In this document: positions 41,918 to 50,756 of the stretch, piece by piece
How the letters are laid out: the number at the start of each line of letters is the position of its first letter
Numbering within the stretch: the stretch's first letter is position 1
DNA from: Lachnospiraceae bacterium UBA7196
GTDB lineage: Bacteria > Bacillota > Clostridia > Lachnospirales > Lachnospiraceae
Length of the DNA stretch: 64,000 bases
Direction of reading: 5' to 3'
Assembly: GCA_002490835.1 (NCBI GenBank)
Contig: DKUU01000007.1
Location: 89,151 to 153,150, forward strand
The notes under the pieces: model-generated
Databases searched by the model: none
The model's input: only the letters and a program-made list of their open reading frames with translations
Told to the model about the DNA's origin: nothing
Translations under genes and position numbers: made by a program

Positions 41918-42643
41918 TTGAAGATAGCCATATGCGATGATGAGAAAACCATCCGTGAACAGATACGGGAATTATTGGAAAAAGAAATACCGAACGTATG
42001 CCCCGAACTTTATGAGACGGGAGATGCTCTGCTTGCCGCGGAAAAGCAGTTTGATTTGATTTTTCTGGATATTCAGATGGCGGGGACGGATGGCATTGAG
42101 ACGGCACGGAAACTACGTGAGCACAGCGCCTTAAAAGGAGAGGAAGATGCCATACTGATCTTTATCACGGGTATCCGTGAAGCTGTTTTTGAGGCCTTTG
42201 ATGTGGCGGCATTTCACTATCTGCTGAAGCCGATCGCTGAGGACAAGTTTCGGGAAGTGCTCTGCCGTGCCCGAAAAGAGTTGGAAAAGAGGAAAAACAA
42301 ACGACGGCAGGCGGTATTTATCAAGATAAGAAATCGGAGTGTTACGCTTGAGGCGGGCAGCCTCCTTTATATCGAGAGCAGGGGAAAGAAGGTGGAGATT
42401 CACACCACGGGTGAAAGTATAGAGGCATATAGCTCCATGAATGAGATGGAAGGGCAGCTTGGGGAAGGCTTTTACCGCTGTCACAGGGGCTATCTGGTGA
42501 ATATGGCGTATGTGGCGGAGTACGACAGCGAAAGCATTACCTTGCAGAATGGGGAGCGCGTCTATCTGGCGAAAGAAAAATACGGGAAGTTTGTGAAAGC
42601 CTATATGCGGTATCTGAGAAACGGGGTGCACGCAGATGTATGA
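41918..42643 (+). CDS. LytTR-family response regulator
   Basis: Response regulator of 241 residues. Receiver residues DDE (7-9), phosphoacceptor Asp51 (LIFLDIQMAG) and LLKPI are present. The LytTR domain is in the C-terminal half (LLYIESRGKKVEIHT...FYRCHRGYLVNM). TTG 41918 is chosen because GGAG lies 6 bases upstream and the protein then starts MKIAICDDE like the other two; GTG 41900 and ATG 41906 are in-frame alternatives. The kinase start overlaps its stop. A direct repeat precedes the operon promoter. It lies directly before the six-gene cluster. Confidence 0.9.
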   Translation: MKIAICDDEKTIREQIRELLEKEIPNVCPELYETGDALLAAEKQFDLIFLDIQMAGTDGIETARKLREHSALKGEEDAILIFITGIREAVFEAFDVAAFHYLLKPIAEDKFREVLCRARKELEKRKNKRRQAVFIKIRNRSVTLEAGSLLYIESRGKKVEIHTTGESIEAYSSMNEMEGQLGEGFYRCHRGYLVNMAYVAEYDSESITLQNGERVYLAKEKYGKFVKAYMRYLRNGVHADV

Positions 42644-44081
42644 ACTGATGATGCAATTAGTGGACATTTTACAATGTCTGTTTGAAGGGTACTGCGTACA
42701 ATTCTTTTGCGGCAGATTTGCCAAACCCAGACTGCAAAAGGTTAAGGATGCACAGTGGATCACCTGTGTGGTATGGGCTGTGATCGGGATGGCAGGAAGG
42801 AATCTGTTTCAGGATACGGACAGCGTAATTCTGATTCTGAAACTGCTCTATGGAACGGCGGTCTTTTGGATGTTCTGCTTGTGCTGGTATCAGGGGAATC
42901 TTTTGCTGAAAGTGTTTCTGGTGACACTCTTTATTTCCCTGCGTGAATTGGGATATCTTGCCGGGTACAGTTTTATGTATCCGGGGAAAATCTTAATCAA
43001 TCTGCTGGCAGAGGATGTGAGCAACGGTAGCACGATATCGACGGAGGTTTTTTGGATTGCGGTAAAAGCAGTGTCCTTTTTGTCAGTAGTACTTATGTTA
43101 GTCATACGGTATGCGCTGCTGTTTGTTTCGTTAAAGAAGATCGTCACGAGCTGCCATTACAGGGAAAAAGGGAAGATGGGAAAGGAAGTAGTTTTTTATC
43201 TGCTGCCGGCGGCAGCCGGGGTGCTGGTTTCAGCGCTTGTTCGTCTGCTGATGGTCACTATTACGGATGGCGTTCCGGTATTTCTGTATGATAATTATCC
43301 GGTATTGTACTTGATCGTTCCCTCAATCGCCTTGGTGCTTCTTGGGGCAATCGTCTGCAGCTTCCGCATATATCAGGATATGGCGGTTTTGCAGGAGGAA
43401 CAGGCGGAAAAAATCATACTGGAAAATCAAGTTACGCAGATGCAGCATTCTATGGCGGAGATGGAACATCTGTACGATGGGATCCGCGCGGTCAAGCATG
43501 ATATGAAGAACCAGATGGCGGTTTTGCAGAATCTGATACAGAAAAGGGACGGCGGGGAGGAAGAGGAGATTCGGCAGTACTTCGAGGGAATGGTGCAGTC
43601 GGTAGAACAGCTTGACAACAGGGTGCATACGGGAAATGCCGTCAGCGACGCGGTGGTGGGCAGTAAATTCCGCTATGCGGCAAAGCAGATAGAAGGGATT
43701 TTGCTGGATGCCGACGGTTTTATGCTCTCAAATGCCGTCACGATACAGGCTTATGATATCGGGATCATTCTAAACAACGGGCTTGACAATGCGATCGAAG
43801 CCTGTATGCGGATGCGTAAGAGACAGCCGGACGCGGAGGCGTATATTACAATCCGCTCTTTTAAGGCTAAAAATATGTATTTTATAGAGATTGAGAACAG
43901 CTTTGACGGAGTGGCGCTGCCCCGCGGGGACGGCGGCCTTCCCCTGTCAACAAAAGAGGATAAGGAGGTGCATGGAATCGGGTTAAAGAACATTAGGAAA
44001 TGCGCGGTAAAGTATGGCGGCGATGTGGACTGTATTGTGGAAGATAAGAAATTCACGCTGTCGGTCATGGTCAGGAGTTAA
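42636..44081 (+). CDS. GHKL-domain sensor histidine kinase (AgrC-like)
   Basis: Kinase of 481 residues. About six hydrophobic segments occupy the first 240 residues. The histidine lies in RAVKHDMKNQMAVL, and the ATPase domain has LNNGLDNAIEACMRM and the glycine-rich EVHGIGLKNIRK. It overlaps the response regulator by 8 bases. The external signal is not identifiable. Its operon is followed 121 bases later by the six-gene cluster, on the same strand with no clear terminator between, so the cluster could be in its regulon or read-through. Confidence 0.92.
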   Translation: MYELMMQLVDILQCLFEGYCVQFFCGRFAKPRLQKVKDAQWITCVVWAVIGMAGRNLFQDTDSVILILKLLYGTAVFWMFCLCWYQGNLLLKVFLVTLFISLRELGYLAGYSFMYPGKILINLLAEDVSNGSTISTEVFWIAVKAVSFLSVVLMLVIRYALLFVSLKKIVTSCHYREKGKMGKEVVFYLLPAAAGVLVSALVRLLMVTITDGVPVFLYDNYPVLYLIVPSIALVLLGAIVCSFRIYQDMAVLQEEQAEKIILENQVTQMQHSMAEMEHLYDGIRAVKHDMKNQMAVLQNLIQKRDGGEEEEIRQYFEGMVQSVEQLDNRVHTGNAVSDAVVGSKFRYAAKQIEGILLDADGFMLSNAVTIQAYDIGIILNNGLDNAIEACMRMRKRQPDAEAYITIRSFKAKNMYFIEIENSFDGVALPRGDGGLPLSTKEDKEVHGIGLKNIRKCAVKYGGDVDCIVEDKKFTLSVMVRS

Positions 44082-44202
44082 AATCAAACTGATGTGCGGA
44101 TGTTTTAAGCGGTAACGGACAACGCCCGGACTCATAGGAGAGGGCTAAGACGGCTCTGAACGACAGAGGGGCTGTCAATGATTGGGAAGGAGAGGGTTTC
44201 AT

Positions 44203-44949
44203 ATGAGTGTTTTTGGAGTAAATGAACGATTGGCGGCATATCAGTATGCGAATAAGACGCAGAAAGGCAATGCCGCAGGAAAGACCAATTTTGCGGACAC
44301 CGTAAAGCAGACTGCGGAGAACAGCTCTGCCTCACGGCAGGAGCAGTATGTGGAGTATCTGAAACAGCGGTATGGCGCAAACGTGATGGTGAAACAGATC
44401 GGCAACGACCAGAGAAGCATTGATAATTTTGGCGCAAGCATAGCAGGATATAACAATGTTGCAATCGCCCCGAATATTTTAGTGCAGATGGCGAACGACC
44501 CGGAGAAGGCAGCCTATTATGAACAGAAGATTCAGAAGGCGCTTGCTGATTTTCCCAAGCATCAGGCAATCGCGTCAGCGAATGGGTTTGAACTGTCCTC
44601 TTATGCCGTATATGTTGATGAGAAAGGCGTGGTATATAAACTTGTGACCGGGGATTTGAAACCAGAAGTGCGGGCGAAGATTGAAGCGCAGGTGAGAGCA
44701 GAACAGGCGGCAAAGCGGGCGAGGCGGCAAAAATATCAGGAACTTGCCACAGAAGCAGCGGAGAGGCGCAGACAGCTTGTAGAATTACAATACCAAAAAC
44801 AGCTTATGGAAGATGCTCTGAAAAAAAGCAGTTTTGATACATCTGTAAACTATCATTTTATCAGCCGGACACAGACATCGGCGGCGGCAATGGCTTATGA
44901 TAGCGCGATCGGAACATATGACGGCGGTATGCCGGGAGATATTTACTAA
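44203..44949 (+). CDS. DUF6033-like protein, cluster gene 1
   Basis: Protein of 248 residues starting MSVFGVNERLAAYQYANKTQ. Residues 1-10 and a later Phe-Ala-Asp motif (NFADTV near 29-34) follow the pattern seen in the other cluster products. The middle has IAPNILVQMANDPEKAAYYE and YAVYVDEKGVVYKLVTG, as in proteins annotated DUF6033. The last third is a highly charged Ala/Arg/Gln helix. There is no signal peptide. ATG 44203 has AAGGAGAGG upstream. The role is unknown. Confidence 0.7.
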   Translation: MSVFGVNERLAAYQYANKTQKGNAAGKTNFADTVKQTAENSSASRQEQYVEYLKQRYGANVMVKQIGNDQRSIDNFGASIAGYNNVAIAPNILVQMANDPEKAAYYEQKIQKALADFPKHQAIASANGFELSSYAVYVDEKGVVYKLVTGDLKPEVRAKIEAQVRAEQAAKRARRQKYQELATEAAERRRQLVELQYQKQLMEDALKKSSFDTSVNYHFISRTQTSAAAMAYDSAIGTYDGGMPGDIY

Positions 44950-44970
44950 AACAACGGAGGACATAAAACG

Positions 44971-45768
44971 ATGGGAATACACTCGATAGAAGCACTGAGC
45001 AATATTGCATTACAGAATAATACCAATACCGTCAAAGGGCGGAAAAACAGCCTGTCCTTTCCCGAAGTTTTTTCGGCGGTCAGAGGGGCAAACCAAAAGG
45101 CGGAAGCAAATGCTTTTTCTGCGGCATTCCCTACTAATGACGTGAGTGTAAAAGTGGGAAATTGTGAGGTGGACGATAAAATCTGGCAGAGAAAAGATTT
45201 TCCGGCGTGGCGGTATTTTCAGGAGGATGCAGATGCGGACTGCCTGAATCATTGGAAGCCGCGAGGGAAGGAAGCGACGGGCAAAGAAGCTTATATCCAA
45301 AAAGAACTGAAAAAAACCGGGCACGGGAAAATGGCGGTGATCGTGCCGGAAAGCCTGCAGGAGAAGATGGACGCCGACCCAAAATTTGCACAGGAGATTG
45401 CAGAAAAAGTGCAGGACTGGAAGATCAATTATGACAAAATGGACAATGCGCTTGCGGCATCTTACGGTGAATCCCCTGCACTGTATCAGATGACGAAAAG
45501 TTACTGTATCCAATTGGATGAAAAAGGCGATGTCAAAAATTATATGGTAGTCGGCGGCGGGATGGATACGAAAAAAACTGCTGAAAGGAGCAAAACGGAC
45601 GCGCAGACGCTGCAAAATTCTCTCGTCAGGGCGATCACGCAGATGACCCTGCAAAGCGGGGCGGCAGGCATGATGTCTGGTTATGGACAGTTAGATTACA
45701 TGAATTTCGGGTTGATGGATTATTCGACGATTGCCCCTTATCTGATCGATTTTTATAAGGGATGGTAA
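44971..45768 (+). CDS. DUF6033-like protein, cluster gene 2
   Basis: Protein of 265 residues starting MGIHSIEALSNIALQNN. The SFPEVFSAVRG segment near 29-39 corresponds to the Phe-x-Glu motif of the other cluster proteins. AVIVPESLQEKMDADPKFAQ (about 125-144) and SYCIQLDEKGDVKNYMVVGG resemble the central part of gene 1, so the two are diverged paralogues. No signal peptide is found. CGGAGG precedes the ATG. A 21-base gap separates it from gene 1. Confidence 0.65.
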   Translation: MGIHSIEALSNIALQNNTNTVKGRKNSLSFPEVFSAVRGANQKAEANAFSAAFPTNDVSVKVGNCEVDDKIWQRKDFPAWRYFQEDADADCLNHWKPRGKEATGKEAYIQKELKKTGHGKMAVIVPESLQEKMDADPKFAQEIAEKVQDWKINYDKMDNALAASYGESPALYQMTKSYCIQLDEKGDVKNYMVVGGGMDTKKTAERSKTDAQTLQNSLVRAITQMTLQSGAAGMMSGYGQLDYMNFGLMDYSTIAPYLIDFYKGW

Positions 45769-45772
45769 TCAG

Positions 45773-45801
45773 TGAAACTTTTTTGCTTCCTGAATCGTAT
45801 T
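45773..45801 (+). promoter_or_regulatory. Sigma-W-like promoter inside the six-gene cluster
   Basis: TGAAAC (45773-45778), a 17-base spacer and CGTATT (45796-45801) match the ECF form. It lies just after the stop of gene 2 and before gene 3, so genes 3-6 could be expressed separately. Confidence 0.5.
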
Positions 45802-45881
45802 ATTTGTAGAGAATGCTGATATTAGGGTATGGCCGCAGCGACTTTCAGACAGAAAATACAGGACAGAGGAGGCAAAAGCGC

Positions 45882-47444
45882 ATGGGTGTGAATGCAGTAA
45901 ATGACGCGGGTTCTAAATGGGGAGCGGCTTTCAGTAAAAGACCGATATTCTTTATGTCAAGAAAAGAAATGGAGGCTTGTGTCGATGCGAACGGGGTAAT
46001 ACATAAGAGCAGGCTTAAGAACGTGGAACTGCGGGAGGACACCTGCACCCTCAGCAGCAACGATACTTACCGCAGACCGAACACCACCTATGAGGTCTGT
46101 GACAAGGATAAGGGCAGCGCGTTTCTTGACCTGAACTTTTTGATCAAGGACGAGACCAGCAGCCTGAGAGGAAGCCTCAGCGATAAAAAGGATGTGGATT
46201 TTTATAACTTCTCCATCCCATTTCCGAACTTTCAGCGGAATTACTTCGGCGTCGAGGCTTATATCGATATGCCGGAGGGCTGTGATTACGATCTTACCCT
46301 GTATGACGAGTACGGCAATCAGGTAGGGAAGGCGGAGTGGGACGGCGAAGGGCGGAAAAAGCTGTCCGTTCCGAATTGGGATATGGATACCAACAAATAC
46401 TGCCTCAAGGTAGAAAACGGAAACGGGGAAGAAGTATCTCCGAATGATTTTTACAGGATCAGTTTCCATGTCTGCGAAAATAAGGAACATGAAAAGACGG
46501 ATGCCGTCAGGGAAGCGTATGGAAATCTTTACAGTGCATACAGCCGGAAGGACGAAAACTGGCGGGATTATCTTGAGAAGTATAATGCAGTCTTGCGGGA
46601 GACGGAACAAAATTACAGAAATGAGTTGGAACAGCTTCACAGAAAGCAGTACGAGAGTCTGCCGGAAGAAAAGAAGTACAAAGGCGGGCGCACCGTGGAT
46701 GAACTGCTGCAGAATCTGGCGGAGGGTAAGGATTTAAGCGAGGCGGAGCGGCAGTATGTGAAAATCTTTGCCAATCTGAAAGACATGGAAAAGGCACAGC
46801 AGAAGGCGGAGCTGAAAAATGACTTTTCAGATGAGTTTTATAAGGATTTGGAAAGCAGGGGCATTTCCCGTGAGGACATAGAGGGGATGCGCGTAAGGAT
46901 CGGAAGCAGTGGGGATGTGACTGTAGACGGAGTAGAGGATGAAACCGTCCGGGAACAGGTGCAGAAACTGATAGATGAAAAGTACAGTGACCGTATGTAT
47001 CGGTATTACATAGGGATTGCCGACAGTGTGGGGAATCTGCCCTATAACGCATATCGGTATGCTGCGGAGGTTCAGGAAGTGCGGCGCTACCTGAAAGGCG
47101 TTACAGGGCAGGACATTCCGCTGGAGAATCTTTATATGCTGCCTGACGGAAACATAGGCGGATTGCCGAAGAAAGCGGATAAGCTGATCAACAATACGAA
47201 GAATAATGCCAAGACAGATCAGATGCGGGAAGCACTGAGAAATATCATTGGGAATATCCGGGTGAGCGGTGATCTGGGGATTCCTGATTTCACTTCACAG
47301 TTTCAGTTTGGAGACGGGGCGTTTTCCGTAGTGGACAGTGGATTTGCGGTGAACATGGGTACGTTGGACGGGCGGCTGACACCGCAATATTCCGGCAATA
47401 TGTATTCCGATATGTATCGTTATCAGTTCAGGAAGGTTTTATAA
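45882..47444 (+). CDS. Large PPC-domain protein, cluster gene 3
   Basis: Protein of 520 residues starting MGVNAVNDAGSKWGAAFS. Residues about 90-205 form a beta-sandwich like the bacterial pre-peptidase C-terminal (PPC) domain (SLSDKKDVDFYNFSI...DMPEGCDYDLTLYDEYGNQVG). The second half is helical and charged with LREDTC-like start and many Lys, Glu, Arg and Tyr. No peptidase motif or signal peptide is seen. ATG 45882 is preferred because GAGGAGG lies 11 bases upstream; the in-frame start at 45813 has none. It differs from its neighbours in size and domain and may be a partner. Confidence 0.7.
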   Translation: MGVNAVNDAGSKWGAAFSKRPIFFMSRKEMEACVDANGVIHKSRLKNVELREDTCTLSSNDTYRRPNTTYEVCDKDKGSAFLDLNFLIKDETSSLRGSLSDKKDVDFYNFSIPFPNFQRNYFGVEAYIDMPEGCDYDLTLYDEYGNQVGKAEWDGEGRKKLSVPNWDMDTNKYCLKVENGNGEEVSPNDFYRISFHVCENKEHEKTDAVREAYGNLYSAYSRKDENWRDYLEKYNAVLRETEQNYRNELEQLHRKQYESLPEEKKYKGGRTVDELLQNLAEGKDLSEAERQYVKIFANLKDMEKAQQKAELKNDFSDEFYKDLESRGISREDIEGMRVRIGSSGDVTVDGVEDETVREQVQKLIDEKYSDRMYRYYIGIADSVGNLPYNAYRYAAEVQEVRRYLKGVTGQDIPLENLYMLPDGNIGGLPKKADKLINNTKNNAKTDQMREALRNIIGNIRVSGDLGIPDFTSQFQFGDGAFSVVDSGFAVNMGTLDGRLTPQYSGNMYSDMYRYQFRKVL

Positions 47445-47559
47445 CAGGCGAGTGTAATGAGAGAGGATTTATGAAACCGTAAGGTGTTAACGTTTTGACG
47501 CTGGCAGCTTATAAGGGAAATTTGAACGTATTCAGGCAGAGTGTAATCGGAGGTGCGAT

Positions 47560-48111
47560 ATGAATATAAGCGGCATAAACAGCGCTTTTAACAGGGTGAA
47601 CCAGACCTATCCTAATCAGGGCGGCGCACAAACGGGAAACAGGATCCCGTCTTTTCAGCATAGCTTTCAGGGAACCTTTACCCTTGTAAAAGGCGGTCTG
47701 TGTTCCAGAGGTTTAAGCGACGGCGGATGCACCACCGTTTATAAGGCGGAAGGATACAGCGCGGACAACCCGATCATGCGGGTCGTCACCAGATCTGCAG
47801 AATGGCAGGAGTATGAGCAGTTGATCGACCCCAGAAAGGTGAATCCTGCGAGTGCGTCAAGAACTGAGATCGATGCATTGACGGCATATCTGGTAGAAGA
47901 AAAGAAAATGGACAGTGCTTCTGCCATGCGGGTAGGCGCGGGAGCAGGCATGGGAAAGGATACGTTTGCAAGCGCAGCGACGGCAAAGTGGAATTATGAT
48001 TCTCTTGCGAGGGAGATGATGCAGATGCAGTACAGCTGCCATAATTATGAGGGTTATGTGTCCTATCAGAAAATAGTGAGTGCTTTTTCGGCGTTTATTA
48101 ATAAAGGCTAA
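47560..48111 (+). CDS. Cluster gene 4, unknown function
   Basis: Protein of 183 residues starting MNISGINSAFNRVNQTYP. The Phe motif is FQHSFQ near 31-36. The second half, with VYKAEGYSADNPIMRVVTR, DPRKVNP and MQMQYSCHNYEGYVSYQKIV, matches the same region of gene 6 (VYKPADFDPENPVYKVKIW, VDPKNCN, MQSEFRYGDMQGYAQWRKFL). It has no signal peptide. GGAGG lies 7 bases before the ATG. It is thus a paralogue of gene 6. Confidence 0.65.
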   Translation: MNISGINSAFNRVNQTYPNQGGAQTGNRIPSFQHSFQGTFTLVKGGLCSRGLSDGGCTTVYKAEGYSADNPIMRVVTRSAEWQEYEQLIDPRKVNPASASRTEIDALTAYLVEEKKMDSASAMRVGAGAGMGKDTFASAATAKWNYDSLAREMMQMQYSCHNYEGYVSYQKIVSAFSAFINKG

Positions 48112-48131
48112 GATTATAGGAGGAATGGGGA

Positions 48132-48701
48132 ATGAGCATAGGCGGAATCGGTGCAGGCTATTTTTCGGCGGGATATGAGACAAAACGAGCAGAAAGGAAT
48201 GCTGCTGAAAGGAATTTCGCGGATTTTACGAGAGCAGAACAGAGGGCAGCAGAAAAAGAGGCTGCGCAGGCGAGCAGGGATGCGGCAGATATAGAGAACA
48301 GGATTGATTATGCGGAGAGAGCGTTTGCGTCAGTCGGAGCAAATGCGCCGGAAAAAGTGAAGCAGGCGTGGATGGAAGCGGTAAAGGAAAGCGGTGTGGA
48401 CGGACTGGGAATGTCCGCAAACGGCATGTTGACCCATATTTCGCAGATGATGGCTAAACGGTTGACGAATCAGATGAAAGACGTTGGCGGGATAAATGAC
48501 CTGCTGGGAAACTCGGTGCAGTCGGCGATCAGGGCGGCACAGCAGGCATTGTATGACTTGGATCATCCGCGTGCTCCCGGAAACGCAAAGAGCATTGAGG
48601 TGCAGCGGCAGCAGGTGAAGGAACGGTCTTTTTATAAGGCGTTTTTGGAGAAACTGGGTGCGTCAGAGTCTGATGCGAAGTCAAAAGAGACCATTAATTA
48701 G
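48132..48701 (+). CDS. Cluster gene 5, unknown function
   Basis: Protein of 189 residues starting MSIGGIGAGYFSAGYETKRA. The N terminus has the shared pattern and FADFTRAEQ near 29-37. Residues 35-80 form an Ala-, Glu- and Arg-rich helix. The rest is helical with MLTHISQMMAKRL near 105. AGGAGG precedes the ATG. No family is recognised beyond the cluster pattern. It lies 20 bases after gene 4. Confidence 0.62.
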   Translation: MSIGGIGAGYFSAGYETKRAERNAAERNFADFTRAEQRAAEKEAAQASRDAADIENRIDYAERAFASVGANAPEKVKQAWMEAVKESGVDGLGMSANGMLTHISQMMAKRLTNQMKDVGGINDLLGNSVQSAIRAAQQALYDLDHPRAPGNAKSIEVQRQQVKERSFYKAFLEKLGASESDAKSKETIN

Positions 48702-48748
48702 GTTTTTCAAAAAATTTTGTGACAGATTATCATTGGAGGATGGGAAAA

Positions 48749-49378
48749 ATGAGCATAAACGGAATCGGCGTAGGTTATCCCGCATGGCGTGAAACAGGAA
48801 AAACGCGAACAAATCATACAGATACTGGTTTTACGGACAAAATGGCCGGTGCAGCTGCGGCGAAAGGAAAGTTTGCCAAACAGGCAGCGCAGGCGACACA
48901 GGAAGCGGGGCAGGCAACGGCTATTCTGCATGGCGCAGAGGAAGATTCAGGCGATATTACAATCTTTTCAGGGGCAGAGCCTGTGAGCGGTTCCTCTTAT
49001 TCCGTGTATAAGCCAGCGGACTTTGACCCGGAAAATCCTGTGTATAAAGTGAAGATATGGGATCAGTCGGGGAATGTGACGCAGCAGATGGTAGACGTGT
49101 CGAAGGTAGACCCGAAAAACTGCAATACGGCGGAACTGTATGCGTATACTGCTGATTTGAAAGAAAGCGGAAAAGGCAGTTTTGAGGACACGGTGCTGAA
49201 AGCGGTAGTCGCAAAAGCCGTAAAAAATGCGGAGCAGAAAAGCGCCGGCACATGGAACTTTTCAGAAAATACGGACTGGGTAAAGATTGTGAAGGATATC
49301 ATGCAGTCCGAGTTCCGTTATGGGGATATGCAGGGGTATGCCCAGTGGAGAAAGTTTTTGGGATTTCTTGAAAAATAA
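48749..49378 (+). CDS. Cluster gene 6, unknown function
   Basis: Protein of 209 residues starting MSINGIGVGYPAWRETGKTR. FTDKMAG near 28-34 is the Phe motif. The C-terminal half is paralogous to gene 4. ATG 48749 follows GGAGG by 9 bases; an in-frame start at 48719 exists but lacks a good site. A long terminator hairpin follows after a short gap, ending the cluster. No signal peptide or membrane helix is present. Function is unknown. Confidence 0.65.
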   Translation: MSINGIGVGYPAWRETGKTRTNHTDTGFTDKMAGAAAAKGKFAKQAAQATQEAGQATAILHGAEEDSGDITIFSGAEPVSGSSYSVYKPADFDPENPVYKVKIWDQSGNVTQQMVDVSKVDPKNCNTAELYAYTADLKESGKGSFEDTVLKAVVAKAVKNAEQKSAGTWNFSENTDWVKIVKDIMQSEFRYGDMQGYAQWRKFLGFLEK

Positions 49379-49388
49379 ATCATAAAGG

Positions 49389-49447
49389 ACAAGACTATTA
49401 CAGATGATGTGAGATAAAGACAATCAACTGAAATAGTCTTGTTTTTT
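49389..49447 (+). terminator. Terminator of the six-gene cluster
   Basis: ACAAGACTATT (49389-49399) pairs with AATAGTCTTGT (49432-49442) with a 32-base loop, and a T tract follows. Confidence 0.7.
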
Positions 49448-49502
49448 AACAAAACTTCGGCTAAAATGAAATTGTAATACAAATTAGCCGAAAGGAGCCT
49501 TT

Positions 49503-50726
49503 ATGAATTATATAAATAGAGGATTAGAAAAAGTAGTTTCGGAGGTGACCAAAGAATATCCCGTTGTATTAGTGACCGGGCCGAGGCAGGTTGGAAAGAC
49601 CACGATGTTGCGGAAACTGATGGAAGGTACTGATAGAAGTTATGTGTCGCTGGACGATCTGAATGAGAGGAATCTTGCAAAGACGGATCCGGAATTGTTT
49701 CTGCAGCTTCATAAGCCGCCGGTGCTGATCGATGAGGTACAGTATGCGCCGGAACTGTTTCCTTATATCAAAATACATGTAGATAAAAATCATAAGCCGG
49801 GGGCATTCTGGCTGACCGGTTCGCAGGTGTTTATGCTTATGCGTGGCGTGCAGGAGTCGTTGGCGGGAAGAATTGCGGTACTCTCATTGACTTCGTTGTC
49901 ACAAAGTGAGATAGAGGAGGGGGAAACGGAACCGTTTACCATTACACTGGATTCCCTAACGGGGAGGAGCAAGGGAAGAAAGCCTGTTGATATCAAAGAG
50001 ATTTTTGAACGGATATTCAGGGGAACCATGCCGGCAGTGGTAAGCGGTCAAAACAGCAATCGTCAGATTTTCTACAGCAGTTATTTAACCACCTATTTGG
50101 AAAGGGATGTGAAGGAACTTTCCGATGCGATCGATTCTTTAAAATTTTTGCGATTTATTACCGCAGTGGCGGCCAGATGCAGCCAAATGCTGAATGTGGC
50201 GGATATTGCCCAAGATGCGGATATCAATCAGAAGCAGGCAAAGGATTGGCTGGGAATTTTGGAAACGCTGGGTATCATTTTCTATTTACACCCCTACTCC
50301 AATAATCTGCTCAAGCGGCTTGTAAAGACACAAAAATTGTATTTCTACGATACAGGGTTGGTCTGCTATCTGACAAAGTGGAGCAACGCGGAGACTTTGG
50401 AGAGCGGGGCAATGAATGGCGCGATTCTTGAGAATTATGTAGTTGCGGAAATCCGGAAGACCTACCTGAGTCATGGAGAAGAGCCGTTTATGTATTATTA
50501 CCGGGACAAAGACGCTAAGGAGATTGATATGGTATTGGAACATGACGGCGTGCTGAATCCGATCGAGATCAAGAAAACGTCGAATCCGGGAACGGAGCTG
50601 ATAAAGCCGTTTCAACTGCTGGATCGGTCTTCGACGCCGCGGTCAAACGGCGCAGTGATCTGTATGCGGCCGGAGCTGTCAATGATCGACCGGGAAAACT
50701 TTATTGTGCCGATTTGGGTGATTTAA
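49503..50726 (+). CDS. DUF4143 ATP-binding protein
   Basis: ATPase of 407 residues. Walker A is GPRQVGKTT near 26-34 and Walker B is VLIDEV near 76-81. The C-terminal region (about 180-400) is the DUF4143 domain with a restriction-enzyme-like fold (DKDAKEIDMVLE and PIEIKKTSNPG near 340-365). These proteins are common in anaerobes and their activity is unproven. A second, broken DUF4143 gene is found at 62616 and a smaller remnant at 53924. The start ATG follows GAAAGGAGCC. Confidence 0.85.
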   Translation: MNYINRGLEKVVSEVTKEYPVVLVTGPRQVGKTTMLRKLMEGTDRSYVSLDDLNERNLAKTDPELFLQLHKPPVLIDEVQYAPELFPYIKIHVDKNHKPGAFWLTGSQVFMLMRGVQESLAGRIAVLSLTSLSQSEIEEGETEPFTITLDSLTGRSKGRKPVDIKEIFERIFRGTMPAVVSGQNSNRQIFYSSYLTTYLERDVKELSDAIDSLKFLRFITAVAARCSQMLNVADIAQDADINQKQAKDWLGILETLGIIFYLHPYSNNLLKRLVKTQKLYFYDTGLVCYLTKWSNAETLESGAMNGAILENYVVAEIRKTYLSHGEEPFMYYYRDKDAKEIDMVLEHDGVLNPIEIKKTSNPGTELIKPFQLLDRSSTPRSNGAVICMRPELSMIDRENFIVPIWVI

Positions 50727-50756
50727 TCGACTTCCTGCATAGTATAATATGAATTG

